Assembly (NCBI GenBank): GCA_905221605.1
Contig: CAJNDS010002351.1
Coordinates: 315,001-345,000 of the forward strand
DNA length: 30,000 nucleotides
Source of the DNA: Symbiodinium natans
Taxonomy: Eukaryota; Sar; Dinophyceae; Suessiales; Symbiodiniaceae
Direction: 5' to 3'
Below, piece by piece: positions 1 to 8,563 of the stretch. Numbering within the stretch: position 1 is the stretch's first letter; each line of letters opens with the position of its first letter. The notes below the pieces were generated by a model that searched no databases, was not told the origin of the DNA, and saw nothing but the letters and a program-made list of their open reading frames with translations. Made by a program: the position numbers and the translations under genes.

Positions 1-139
1 GTTTAGGGTTTCTGGTTTAGGGTTTATGGTTTAGGGATTAGGGGTTTGGGCGTGTGTGGGTTTAGGGGTGCAGGGGTCGGGGTTAGGGGTTAGGTTTAGG
101 GGTTCAGGGTTTAGGGTTTAGGGGTGTAGGGTGAAACCT
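1..139. repeat. degenerate TTTAGGG array (G-rich on +)
   Basis: The stretch is made of GTTTAGGG/TTTAGGG-like units with many single-base variants (TTTATGG, TTTGGGC, GTGTAGGG). It is interstitial, because coding-like sequence follows directly. It is cut by the window edge. Confidence 0.8.
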
Positions 140-175
140 TCAAAGCCTCTGTTTAGAACCTTACGCCCGAGCCAG

Positions 176-468
176 GTGGAGCAACGGCCTGCTTACCGAC
201 GACCTGGACAGCCTTGCCGTGACGGAGGAGACCAAGGCAAGGCCTGGCACGACATCATCCTTCACCCTTTTCAACCCTGAAGCCCAAGCCCCTAAACCCC
301 CTACACCCCTACACCCTAATCCCTAAACCCGAAACCCTAAACCCTAAACCCCAAACCCCCGAACCCCAAACCCCAAACCCCAAACCCTAAACCCCAAACC
401 CTGAACCCTGAGCCCCTATGTTGCAGATTGAGTTCGCCGGCCTGGCGTTCTCCAAACCTCGATCCTGA
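176..468 (+). CDS. two exons of an unrecognised gene, 3' end
   Basis: Exon 176-236 follows a CAG and reads WSNGLLTDDLDSLAVTEETK, ending before a GC-type donor (GCAAGG). Exon 427-468 follows TTGCAG, reads IEFAGLAFSKPRS and ends at a TGA at 466-468. Both junctions are phase 0, so the two join in frame. The intron between them is CCCTAAA-type repeat. No domain is recognised and the 5' part is missing. The join is inferred from phase and splice borders only. Confidence 0.4.
283..418. repeat. CCCTAAA/CCCCAAA variant array
   Basis: C-rich-strand telomere-type repeat lying inside the putative intron of the preceding gene. CCCTAAA, CCCCAAA and CCCTACA units are mixed. Confidence 0.8.
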
Positions 469-529
469 GGGGCCCTGTGCGACTTCTCGTCCTCCGACCT
501 GCCAACAGCCCTTAAACCACAACTCCCTG

Positions 530-612
530 ATAGGGTTTAGGGTTTAGGGTTTAGGGTTTAGGGTTTAGGGTTTAGGGTTTAGGGTTTAGGGTTTAGGGTT
601 TAGGGTTTAGGG
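530..612. repeat. near-perfect (TTTAGGG)n array
   Basis: About 12 tandem 7-bp units, G-rich on the + strand, with almost no variants. Confidence 0.9.
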
Positions 613-640
613 AACCCCTAAACCCAGTATACTAGACTAG

Positions 641-711
641 CTACCTCAAATGGCCGTTCAAGCCTTCTCGGCTTTGCCAGGCGCCAGGCCAGGGCGATCC
701 CATCTTTCCAG
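641..711 (+). CDS. possible exon, unrecognised
   Basis: Non-repetitive sequence between two arrays, bounded by CTAG and a good donor (CCAG|GTGAGA). Two frames are open (YLKWPFKPSRLCQAPG... and LPQMAVQAFSALPG...), so the coding frame is not settled. Confidence 0.25.
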
Positions 712-741
712 GTGAGAAGCCTCACCCGAAGCTTGGCCGAT

Positions 742-1019
742 GGGTTTAGGGTTTAGGGTTTAGGGTTTTCGGGTTTAGGGGTTTATGGTTTAGGTTTAGG
801 GTTTAGGGATTTAGGGATTTTGGGGGTCTTCGGGTTTTAGGCTTTTGGGGATTCGTGGCTTTGAGGCTCAAGGGTTTTAGGGGCTTGTGGCTTTCATGGA
901 CACCCTAAACCCTAAACCCTAAACCCTTAGCCCTAAACCCTAAACCCTAAACCCCAAACCCTAAGCCCTAAACCCTAAGCCCTAAACCCTAAACCCTAAA
1001 CCCTAAACCCTAAACCCTC
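742..1019. repeat. telomere-type arrays of both polarities
   Basis: 742-890 is degenerate TTTAGGG-type sequence on + (TTTTGGGG, TTTAGGGATT). 901-1018 is the opposite polarity, CCCTAAA with CCCTAAG variants. The polarity switch lies near 900. Confidence 0.8.
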
Positions 1020-1139
1020 CGAGGAGCCTGCGAGAAGGTGCCCGAGTGGTTCACGCGAGCATGGGCCCGGGAGTGCTGCTGGGATGGAAGCATGCCGGAG
1101 TTCGCACTGGAGACACCTCCGGAGGACCCCAGAAGCTAA
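1020..1139 (+). CDS. terminal exon of an unrecognised gene
   Basis: GC-rich island between arrays. One frame reads CEKVPEWFTRAWARECCWDG and runs on to ...ETPPEDPRS with a TAA at 1137-1139, immediately before a TTTAGGG array. The composition (W, E, R rich, no low complexity) is protein-like. The upstream border is not resolved and no family is recognised. Confidence 0.4.
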   Translation, partial: RGACEKVPEWFTRAWARECCWDGSMPEFALETPPEDPRS

Positions 1140-1330
1140 GGGTTTAGGGTTTAGGGTTTAGGGTTTAGGGTTTAGGGTTTAGGGTTTAGGGTTTAGGGGG
1201 GTCTGAGAGGAGGGGGCGTTCCTTTCCCAGTCTTTCTACCCTCTCTCCAAAACTCTATGAGAAAACACAAGGCAGACGGGGAAAGACACAGAGAGAGAGA
1301 GAGAGGGTTTAGGGTTTAGGGTTTAGAGCT
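1139..1330. repeat. TTTAGGG arrays with a GA microsatellite
   Basis: Clean TTTAGGG units at 1139-1197 and 1305-1326, separated by non-repeat sequence that ends in a (GA)n run at about 1292-1305. Confidence 0.75.
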
Positions 1331-1530
1331 TAGGATACCCCCAACCCCAGGACCCTACATCCGAAAACTCTGGCCCCCTAGAGCCCCAAAATCAACGCCC
1401 TGAGCGCTTGCATCCTAAAGCCTGCAGCCCACACCCTTCATATTTTTTGCATTGTTGTCCTAAGCTGCAAGCCCTAAGCCCTAACCCCTAAACCCTAAAC
1501 CCTAAACCCGAAACCCGAAACTCCGAACAG

Positions 1531-1572
1531 GCCTCAGTTCCGATAACTACGTCCGCATCAAGTTTGACACAG
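1531..1572 (+). CDS. possible short exon, unrecognised
   Basis: Lies between an acceptor GAACAG and a donor ACAG|GTAAAA. The most protein-like frame reads LSSDNYVRIKFDT. Too short to assign to a family. Confidence 0.3.
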
Positions 1573-1619
1573 GTAAAACAGCCGGGCGCCTGTGGCAGCA
1601 ACCGAATCACGAGCGTGCC

Positions 1620-2399
1620 ATGGGGTTTAGGGCTTTTGGCTTTCATGGTTTAGGGTTTGTAGGTCTTTTCGGGTCTAGGGTTTAAGGTTTAGGGTTAAGG
1701 GTTTAGGGTTTAGGGCTTCCAGGCTTTCAGGGTTTAGACTTAAAAGCTCCGGGCGAATGGGCTGACCCTAACCAGCGATCCGATCCGAGTAACCTCCACT
1801 TTCCTGGGGCCTTGAACCCTGAACTCTCCTCAAGTCAAGAGCCTTGCAGATCCTAAGCCCTGAACTGAAACAACCTGAACCTTACTAAAACGCCTTGCAG
1901 ATCCCAAGCCATGAGCTTCGAGCTTAAACCCCCAAACCCTGAACCCTACCTTCTCAAAACCCTTACAGATCCTAAGCCCTGCACTTTGAGCCCTTAGCTC
2001 CTCAACCTCAATCCCGAAACCATAAACCCTGAAGCCCTACTCCAGCAGAGGTGGAATGTGGAGGCGTGGCAAGTGCACTTTGCAGATGCCGGAGAGGTGG
2101 CTCGTACAAGACTCCTCACAGTTTGTGTTGCCTGAAAACCCTAAACCCGAAATCATTCGCAAACCCTAAATCCAAAGTGTGTTGTGTCGTTGCCTGGGAT
2201 AAACTCCAACCGGGAAAAAACTCCAACCCACCTTAAGCACGCAGCTCAAAAGACACAAACACCCCCTCATGTACGGCGCATGACTTAACCCTCGACCCCA
2301 AACCCCAAACCAATTAAACCAACTATAAAATTCCTGAAGCCCCAACCCCAAACCCTAAGCCCTAAACCCTAAACCCTACACCCCGAACCCCCTGCTCAG
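1620..2399. other. repeat-derived and unassigned sequence
   Basis: Degenerate TTTAGGG-like sequence (1621-1745) is followed by AT-richer text with scattered CCCTAAA, CCCTGAA and CCTAAGCCCT units. A motif like CCTTGCAGATCCTAAGCCCTGA recurs near 1843, 1894 and 1964, a short local repeat. No exon could be supported. Confidence 0.5.
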
Positions 2400-2519
2400 G
2401 GTTTGGAGCAGAAGCTCCGGCAGCTGCAGCGGCTCGCGCAGCGGGCGCAGCTGGACTTCCAGCTGGGTACGGCGAAGGCCAAAACATCCGGCGTGAAGGC
2501 CCGCTTCTGTTCCACAGAA
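2400..2519 (+). CDS. exon, coiled-coil-like, unrecognised
   Basis: Follows a CTCAG acceptor. One frame reads GLEQKLRQLQRLAQRAQ and continues DFQLGTAKAKTSGVKARF. It is Leu/Gln/Arg rich and helix-prone, consistent with a coiled coil. It may end earlier, at the donor G|GTACGG (2465). It is bounded by CCCTAAA arrays upstream and TTTAGGG arrays downstream. Confidence 0.45.
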
Positions 2520-2521
2520 TT

Positions 2522-2925
2522 GGGGGTTTAGGGTTTAGGGTTTGGGGTTTAGGGTTTAGGGTTTAGGTTTAGGGTTTGGGGTTTAGGGGTTAAATTAGGG
2601 TTGTAGGGTGTAGGGTTTAGGACTTGGGCAGGGGGGGGCCGGGAGGGGGGGGGAAGGGGGTCAGCAGACCAGACTCGGGTTTGGTTTGTTTTGTGGTTGC
2701 TCCGGTCCTTGGGGGGTTCAAAGGTCCAGGTGTCGCTTGGAATCTAGATGCTGAAAACCCTGAAGCTTGGGGCCTTAGGGCCTTAGGAGACAAGTCCATA
2801 GACATCTGCTGCAGCTACACCCCAAACCCTAAACCTTGAACCCTAAACCCAAACTCCAAATCCCAAACCCCAAACACTAAACCCTAAATCCCAAACCCTA
2901 AATCAAACCCTAAACCCAAAAACTC
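2522..2925. repeat. telomere-type arrays of both polarities with a G-run insert
   Basis: 2522-2620 is TTTAGGG-type and 2818-2925 is CCCTAAA/CCCAAAC-type. Between them lies a G-rich tract (about 2628-2660) and unassigned unique sequence. Confidence 0.7.
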
Positions 2926-2928
2926 CAG

Positions 2929-3057
2929 GTGCAAGCCGGTACCTGGCACCTCCTCACCGTGTCGGCCAACCTCCCGCAGTCGCTGTCGCTGTGGCTGGAC
3001 GGGGAGCGGATCTTGGATGTGGAGCCAGGACAGATCTTGAAACCACAATGGCCCTCA
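2929..3057 (+). CDS. exon with laminin-G/concanavalin-like sequence
   Basis: Follows the acceptor ACTCCAG and is open in phase 0. It reads VQAGTWHLLTVSANLPQSL, then SLWLDGERILDVEPGQIL. The order W-H-L-L-T-V ... S-L-W-L-D-G-E is the typical central strand pair of LamG-type concanavalin A-like jelly-roll domains, where a WHHVAVT-like strand is followed by an LYVDG-like strand. That assignment is inference from a single exon of about 42 residues. The 3' border is uncertain. CCCTAAA-type sequence follows directly. Confidence 0.45.
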
Positions 3058-3305
3058 ACCCTAAACCCCTAAACCCCTAAACCCTAAACCCTAAATCCTA
3101 AATCCCTAAACCCTAAACCCTGGAACCCTGAAACCCGCAGCCCCTCAGAGCATCGTAGTGCTCCCAACCCTCTAGGGTGTAGGTTTTAGGTTTTGCTGCA
3201 ACCTAAATGCCTTGAGAAGCCAGAAATGTGGTTCGCGACCTGAAAGCCCTAAATCTAAACATCTTATGGTAGCAAAAGGCCTGCACGATTCTCATCAAGC
3301 CACAG

Positions 3306-3378
3306 GAAATCCAGACCTTCGCAGCAGTGGGCCTTTCTCGCTGGCGCTCGAACGAGGCCGTACCAATAGTTGAGCCTA
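3306..3378 (+). CDS. possible exon, unrecognised
   Basis: Follows the acceptor CCACAG and reads EIQTFAAVGLSRWRSNEAVP before running into the (CCCTCAAA)n array. No family is recognised. Confidence 0.3.
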
Positions 3379-3921
3379 ACCCCTCAAACCCTCAAACCCT
3401 CAAACCCTCAAACCCCTCAAACCCTCAAACCCTCAAACCCTCAAACCCTCAAACCCTCAAACCCTCAAACCCTCAAACCCTCAAACCCTCAAGCCCTCAA
3501 GCCCTCAAGCCCTCAAGCCCTCAAGCCCTCAAGCCCTCAAGCCCTCAACCCCTCAAACCCTCAAACCCTCAAACCCTCAAACCCTCAAACCCTCAAACCC
3601 TCAAACCCTCAAACCCTCAAACCCTCAAACCCTTCAAACCCTCAAACCAAACCCTCAAACCCTCAAACCCTCAAACCCTCAAACCCTCAAACCCTCAAAC
3701 CCTCAAACCCTTCAAACCCTCAAACCCTCAAACCCTCAAATTCTCAAACCCTCAAGCCCTCAAACCCTCAAACCCTCAAACCCTCACACACTCAAGCCCT
3801 CAAGCCCTCAAGCCCTCAAGCCCTCAAGCCCTCAAGCCCTCAAGCCCTCAAGCCCTCAAACCCTCAAACCCTCAAACCCTCAAACCCTCAAACCCTCAAA
3901 CCCTCAAACCCTAAACCCTAA
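3379..3921. repeat. (CCCTCAAA)n minisatellite, 8-bp period
   Basis: About 65 tandem 8-bp units CCCTCAAA, with internal blocks of CCCTCAAG (about 3484-3545 and 3790-3855). The two long open frames here encode only Pro-Ser-Asn-Pro-Gln-Thr-Leu-Lys repeats, a product of the 8-bp period, and are not genes. The unit is one base longer than the telomere repeat CCCTAAA. Confidence 0.95.
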
Positions 3922-4089
3922 CCCTAAACCTGTCTAGGGTTCCAGGTGCAGGGCTTTTTGTTTGGCGTGTTAGTGTTGGTGGTTTAGGGTTCAGGGTTGA
4001 GGATTCTGCTGTGTGGTAGCGCGAGTTTTGCCGGAGTTGCCAACATGATTTGTCGCGAAACATGGGGTTTAGGGTTAGGGCTTTGCAAG

Positions 4090-4430
4090 CTCCCAAGCCC
4101 TAAGCCCTAAACCCCAAGCCCCATACCCCCAAACCCTAACCCTAAACCCTAAACCCAATGTAGATTATGTAGGGTATACCGAAAACCCTAAACCCTAAAC
4201 CCTAAACCCCATCTACATGATGTAGGATATACCCAAAACCGTAAACGAACTGCCCAGGTATATCGGTTTTCGGCATGGCCGACCCGACCCGAGGCTCGTC
4301 GACCGCCTCCCGGAAGACGCTCGTCTTGCGCACAGGGTTTGGGGATTTAGGGTTTAGTGTCGAAGCCCTAAACCCTAAACCCTAAACCCTAACCCTAAAC
4401 CCTAAACCCGAAACCCTAAACCCGTTCGGA
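4090..4430. repeat. CCCTAAA arrays with a small duplicated palindromic insert
   Basis: CCCTAAA/CCCCAAG units are interrupted twice by related unique text: ATGTAGATTATGTAGGGTATACC at about 4158 and a partner with CTACATGATGTAGGATATACC at about 4211. A GC-rich fragment at 4272-4334 (frame reads MADPTRGSSTASRKTLVLR) may be an exon. Confidence 0.6.
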
Positions 4431-4443
4431 AACTATTCTTCAG

Positions 4444-4494
4444 AGGGCCAGTTTGGTTGTCTTGGCTCTAGCTGACATGGCCGACAGCGTGTAG
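4444..4494 (+). CDS. possible terminal exon, unrecognised
   Basis: After TTCAG the sequence reads RASLVVLALADMADSV and stops at TAG 4492-4494. A long non-repetitive stretch follows, which fits the 3' end of a transcription unit. Confidence 0.3.
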   Translation, partial: RASLVVLALADMADSV

Positions 4495-5360
4495 GTTTCA
4501 GAGGCACTTTTGGGGAGGGGGGGGGGGGTATCTGGGGTTGAGGGGCAAACGAGGGAACCCTTTTGGGGTTCATAAAGAAAGCATGATCATTTTTTTGCAC
4601 TTACTAGGGGAAGCTCTGTTTTCGGCAATACACATACAAGAAGGGTGCGTATGGTCTTCGACTTAAACATGAACGAACCCGAAAGTCGTCCAGCCCGCCC
4701 GCTTTCACCTCTGTTGGGTAGGCGGGTGGCATACCTTACTAAACTGAAAATATCGTCACATGACATAACGCAAGCTTGGACCAAACTTGTCTCATCGAAG
4801 CTACTAGATTACTAGATTCCAACATCGTACAGGATTGGGAATAGCATAGCATAGCCGAATAGATTCGAATCTGGGAATTATAGCGGACGAATTAGACGAA
4901 AACATCATATAAACTAATATCAGAAAGGATGGACAAGAAGCAAAGTCGGTTTTTCAGAGGCCCCTGGAGACCCCACGGATGCTTTTGAAACGAACCTGGG
5001 GCACGCTGTCTGCGAGGGTTTAGGATTCAGGGTTTCGGGTTTCGGTGAGGGAAGGACTGCCCAAGTTAACTTCGCTTGCCAGAAACGTCGAGAATAGGAA
5101 GGAGGCCTGTTAGCTCAGAATACCCCACAGAAACCTTAGACTTGTTGAGCCCTTGTTGCTTGGATGCTGGACTCGAGCTTTTTCCGATGAGAAGGGCCCG
5201 CCTAGGGTGGATATGCTTGATTTCGCCGGAAAACTTGCAATTCGCATGCCGTTCCTGAGCAGACTCGATAGGTGAGCTTTTTGTGTTTGGCCGGATTGGC
5301 TATGGCTTGCTCTGGTTTGTTTCGTTTGCTGGCACTACTGCGTCCAGCGGACTAATTCTG
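4495..5360. other. non-repetitive, probably intergenic region
   Basis: The longest stretch without telomere-type repeats outside the LTR element. It has a G10 run at about 4520 and a small hairpin GAACCCTTTTGGGGTTC near 4556, with no supported exon. A GATTCGAATC palindrome (about 4862) was checked for a tRNA and none could be folded. Short open frames here have no protein-like composition. Confidence 0.5.
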
Positions 5361-5474
5361 CTGCAGCCTCAAACCTAAACACAAAAAACTCTAACCTAAA
5401 CCTCCCGAAATCCTAAGCCCTAGGCCCGAACTCCTAAACCCTAAGCCCAAAACCCTAAGCTTCTCTGCTCCCAG

Positions 5475-5544
5475 GAATTGGATGCTGGGAGGTGACCTAC
5501 GCGAGATTCGGTTTGGCTTGGACCACTTAGCCTCAAAGGCGCAG
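5475..5544 (+). CDS. possible exon, unrecognised
   Basis: Bounded by TCCCAG and a GC-type donor (GCAG|GCAAGG). One frame reads NWMLGGDLREIRFGLDHLAS and ends KAQ. A second frame is open for 17 codons, so the frame is not certain. Confidence 0.35.
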
Positions 5545-6667
5545 GCAAGGCCACGAGCACAGGGTTTGAGGGTTTGAGGTTCAGGATCTAGGGTTTGCGG
5601 GTTCCCCAAAGCCTAAACCCTAAAGGGGATGCTTGGGGGTACCTCCTTTGGGGTCTCCGATGGTGTCCGCACTAGCGTTGAGGGTTTAGAGCTTAGGGTT
5701 CAGGGTTTAGGGCTTAGGGTTTTAGGGCTCAGGGTTTAGGGTGCTCTAGGGTTCGGGGCTGGCGGTTTGCTGGTGTTGGAATCCAGGGCTCAGCGAGGGT
5801 TTAGGGTTTTGGTTACGAGTGTGTGACGAAATCTGCATGTGCTCGAGCCGATGTCACGTTTATGACTATGAAGATGAGGGCCATGATCAGAATTACCCTA
5901 CAGAAACACCGCGTTCAACAACCCTGCCTAAACCCTAAACCCCAGGGCGAAGCCCTAAACCCTAAACCCTGGGGAGGTGCTTCAGCTTCATCAGCCTCGG
6001 GGGGTGTGGCTTTGTCGCAACTCTGCGTGCGAACGCCAGGGCAGACAGACTCGGATCCTTGGTAGGGTTTAAGATTTAGGGTTTGGGGCTTAGGGTTTGT
6101 GGGCCCAGTTTGCTACTAAACCCAAACCCCAAACCCCAAACCCCAAACCCCCAAACCCCCAAACCCCCAAACCCCCAAACCCCCAAACCCCCAAACCCCC
6201 AAACCCTAAACCCTAAACCCTAAACCCCAAACCCCAAACCCTAAACCCTAAACCCTAAACTGTCTGCTCCAAAGGAATGCCTCCACCTCCCGACGCTGCT
6301 GGAAGTGCAAGACAGAAAGGCGCAAGTCGGGCGCACCCCCTCCTGAGAACCCGAACCCAAAGACGGGCTTGTTCCTAGGGAGCCAGGATCCTTTTTTGCT
6401 TCTTTGTGTTGTTTTCTCAGTGATTTAGGGTTTCCAGGCTTTTGTTCCTTGCATGACCAGGAGGTATCTTGTTTGCTTTGCATTTTTCAGGCTTAAGGTT
6501 TCTTCAAACCCTTACTCCTTTTTGTAAGGGGGTAAGACTCAAAGCTTTAAGCCTAAACCCTAAATCCGACCCGAAACCCTAAACCCTAAAAACCCTACAC
6601 CCTAAAATCCCTAAACCCGAAACCCTAAACCCTAAAAACCCTACACCCTAAACTCCCTAAACCCCAG
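5545..6667. other. repeat-rich stretch, no firm exon
   Basis: Contains degenerate TTTAGGG (5685-5760, 6064-6100), a block of 8-bp CCCCCAAA units (about 6145-6205) inside CCCCAAA/CCCTAAA arrays (6118-6262), and CCCTAAA with CCCTACA units (6555-6665). Unique islands at 5820-5920 and 6262-6480 have short open frames. At 6280-6370 a frame reads CWKCKTERRKSGAPPP, but no splice borders support it. Confidence 0.5.
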
Positions 6668-7908
6668 GTTCACGGTGGTGGCGGACACCTTCGAGGAAGT
6701 GGTGCTGCAGTCGGACGCCCACGTCTTCATCGACTGCACCGCCGACTGGTGCGGACCCTCTGTCGTCATCAAGCCTTTCGTTTATCAGCTTCTGGGCGAA
6801 GGTTTAGGGTTTAGGGTTTAGGGTTTGGGGTTTTGGGTTTAGGGTTTAGGGTTAAGGATTTCGGGTTTGGGGAAGTTAAGAACATAAAAGAAGGTAGTAT
6901 TCCATTATGGTCACCCACCAAAACCCTCATTCTAATGATTAACGCCCCAAATCCTACTTTCTACTCTACATTCACATGGCGCAGACAGGGTTTAAAGATC
7001 CTTACAGACGGAATTACAGATCCATGACTTTGATATGTATCTACATGTATGTATATATATATATACAGTATACGATCCGAGCGAGTTGTTGCAAACCCTA
7101 AACCCTAAACCCTAAACCCTAAACCCTAAACCCTAAACCCTAAACCCTAAACCCTAAACCCTAAACCCTAAACCCTAAACCCTAAACCCCTAACCCTAAA
7201 CCCTAAACCCTAAACCCTAAACCCTAAACCGTAAACCCTAAACCCTAAACCCTAAACCCTAAACCCTAAACCCCAAGCCCTAGGCCCCCAAGAGAGAGCC
7301 GAGGCTTGCCAAGATCACGCAGCCCCTGGAGGACATCCGGGTGGCGATGATGGACACGGACGAGAACATGGTGGACCCAGAGCTTTTCCCGGAGCCTTAC
7401 ATTCCGAACATGAATCTCGGTAGGCCCTTTTGGGATATGCTGTGTTTTCCGCTTTTCGGCTTTAAGCCCTAAACCCTAAACCCTAAACCCTAAACCCTAA
7501 ACCCTAAACCCTAAACCCTAAACCCTAAACCCTAAACCCTAAACCCCCAAACCCCAAACCCTTCCGAGGGTTCCTAGGGGGCCATCCCAGGAAGCTCTTC
7601 ATCCGGGGCAAGAAGGACAACCCGGTCAAGTTCGACGGCCAGCGAACCCTCGAGGGCATGATCCGGTTCCTAGCTAGGATCAGGGGGGCCCCAACCCTAA
7701 ACGCTAAACCCTAAACCCTAAACCCTAAACCCTAAACCCTGAACCCTGTTTTGGCTCTCCTAAACAGGGACCTTATTCAGGGGGTCTATATCCCCCAAAT
7801 TCCCCCGAATCCTACCTGCTAAGGTTCGTGCAAGACCACACGGGCATTGAGTTGGGGAACAAGTTGCAGGAGAAGCACCTCGACCTGGGCCCCACAGATA
7901 GGGTCTAG
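6668..7908 (+). CDS. thioredoxin-domain (PDI-like) gene, four 3' exons
   Basis: Exons 6668-6801, 7297-7419, 7578-7665 and 7824-7908 join with matching phases (1, 1, 2) and end at TAG 7906-7908. The reading runs FTVVADTFEEVVLQSDAHVF, then IDCTADWCGPS, ITQPLEDIRVAMMDTDEN, GHPRKLFIRGKKDNPVKFDG, QRTLEGMIRF and VQDHTGIEL. That is the order of a thioredoxin fold: the FxxxV...VFIDxxADWCGP active-site strand and helix, the D-x-D strand, the P-x-x-x-LF-x-x-G-K strand pair and the final helix. It most resembles a PDI a-domain. The active site reads WCGPS, so the second Cys of CxxC is absent, and a dithiol oxidase role is doubtful. Borders are GT-AG. The 5' exons and any signal peptide are not found. 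There is no KDEL-like end. Introns 1 to 3 hold telomere-type arrays. Confidence 0.75.
6802..7296 (+). repeat. intron with (TTTAGGG)n, (TA)n and (CCCTAAA)n
   Basis: First intron of the PDI-like gene. It starts as G-rich TTTAGGG sequence, passes through a unique segment with a TA microsatellite (about 7046-7065), and ends in an almost pure CCCTAAA array (7093-7270). It therefore carries both polarities. Confidence 0.8.
7420..7823 (+). repeat. two CCCTAAA-filled introns of 158 bp each
   Basis: Introns 7420-7577 and 7666-7823 of the PDI-like gene both come out at 158 bp. The first has a clean CCCTAAA array at about 7466-7545. The second has a shorter one at about 7690-7745. The second intron's borders share GGTTC: CCG|GTTC at the donor and AAG|GTTC at the acceptor. 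Confidence 0.7.
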
Positions 7909-7980
7909 GGTTTAGGGTTTCGGGTTTAGGGTTTCGGGTTTCGGGTTTCGGGTTTGGGGTTTAGGGTTTAGGGTTTAGGC
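7909..7980. repeat. TTTAGGG/TTTCGGG array
   Basis: G-rich array directly after the PDI-like stop codon, with alternating TTTAGGG and TTTCGGG units. Confidence 0.8.
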
Positions 7981-8020
7981 TGGAGATGACAGAGGTGTGC
8001 CCCAAGTGTCATGGCAAGGT

Positions 8021-8096
8021 ATCCGGACTACAAAATGGCGAAGAAGATTGATGAGATGCTAGGCAGGAGCAATGTGGGAGTTTCCGCAAACGGGGG
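8021..8096 (+). CDS. possible exon, unrecognised
   Basis: An open frame reads MARYPDYKMAKKIDEMLGRS then NVGVSANG. The composition is protein-like and lysine/methionine rich. A donor could be AAT|GTGGGA or CTAG|GCAGGA. Phase does not settle a join with the next exon at 8564. A second open frame ending CPKCHGK|GTATCC (about 7985-8017) competes with it. Confidence 0.35.
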
Positions 8097-8290
8097 GTAC
8101 CCTTTTTGGGGTCCCTCTAAGGGGATTCTTTTCCTTGTTGGGGTATAAAAAGGGGTACCCCTATTGTGGGACATACCCATGTTGTGTTGAGCGGGTCTAA
8201 GAGGATCTTATTTCATGAATCAATTCTTTTCTATTTTTTTGCCTAAACGCTAAGGCCCTAAGTCCTACACAAGGACATCTGGTGGGGCCA
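8097..8290. other. unique stretch with GGGTACCC palindromes
   Basis: Two copies of a GGGGTACCC core (about 8096 and 8152) lie in GGGGT/ACCCC-rich text, followed by a T-rich tract and a G9 run at about 8295. No exon is seen. Confidence 0.5.
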
Positions 8291-8324
8291 CTGGGGGGGA
8301 GGGGGGGGGCAAACCCGAAACAAC

Positions 8325-8531
8325 CCTAAACCTAAAACCCTAAACCCTAAACCCTAAACCCTAAACCCTAAACCCTAAACCCTAAACCCTAAACCCTAAA
8401 GCCTAAACCCTAAACCCTAAACCCTAAACCCTAAACCCTAAACCCTAAACCCTAAACCCTAAACCCTATACCCTAAACCCTAAACCCTAAACCCTAAACC
8501 CTAAACCCTGAACCCTAAACCCTAAACCCTA
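8325..8531. repeat. long (CCCTAAA)n array
   Basis: About 28 units with very few variants (one GCCTAAA, one CCCTATA, one CCCTGAA). Confidence 0.95.
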
Positions 8532-8563
8532 AGAAGGCGGGCTTAAAGACGACCCCAGCCTAG

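Noticed and set aside
3327-3921. Two long + strand open frames of Pro-Ser-Asn-Pro-Gln-Thr-Leu-Lys repeats
   Set aside because: They are a direct result of the 8-bp (CCCTCAAA)n period, which has no stop in these frames. The composition is fully set by the repeat.
3379-3921. CRISPR-like array
   Set aside because: Units are 8 bp with no spacers between them, a plain minisatellite.
4855-4885. Possible tRNA around GATTCGAATC
   Set aside because: The T-loop-like palindrome has no matching acceptor, D or anticodon arms around it.
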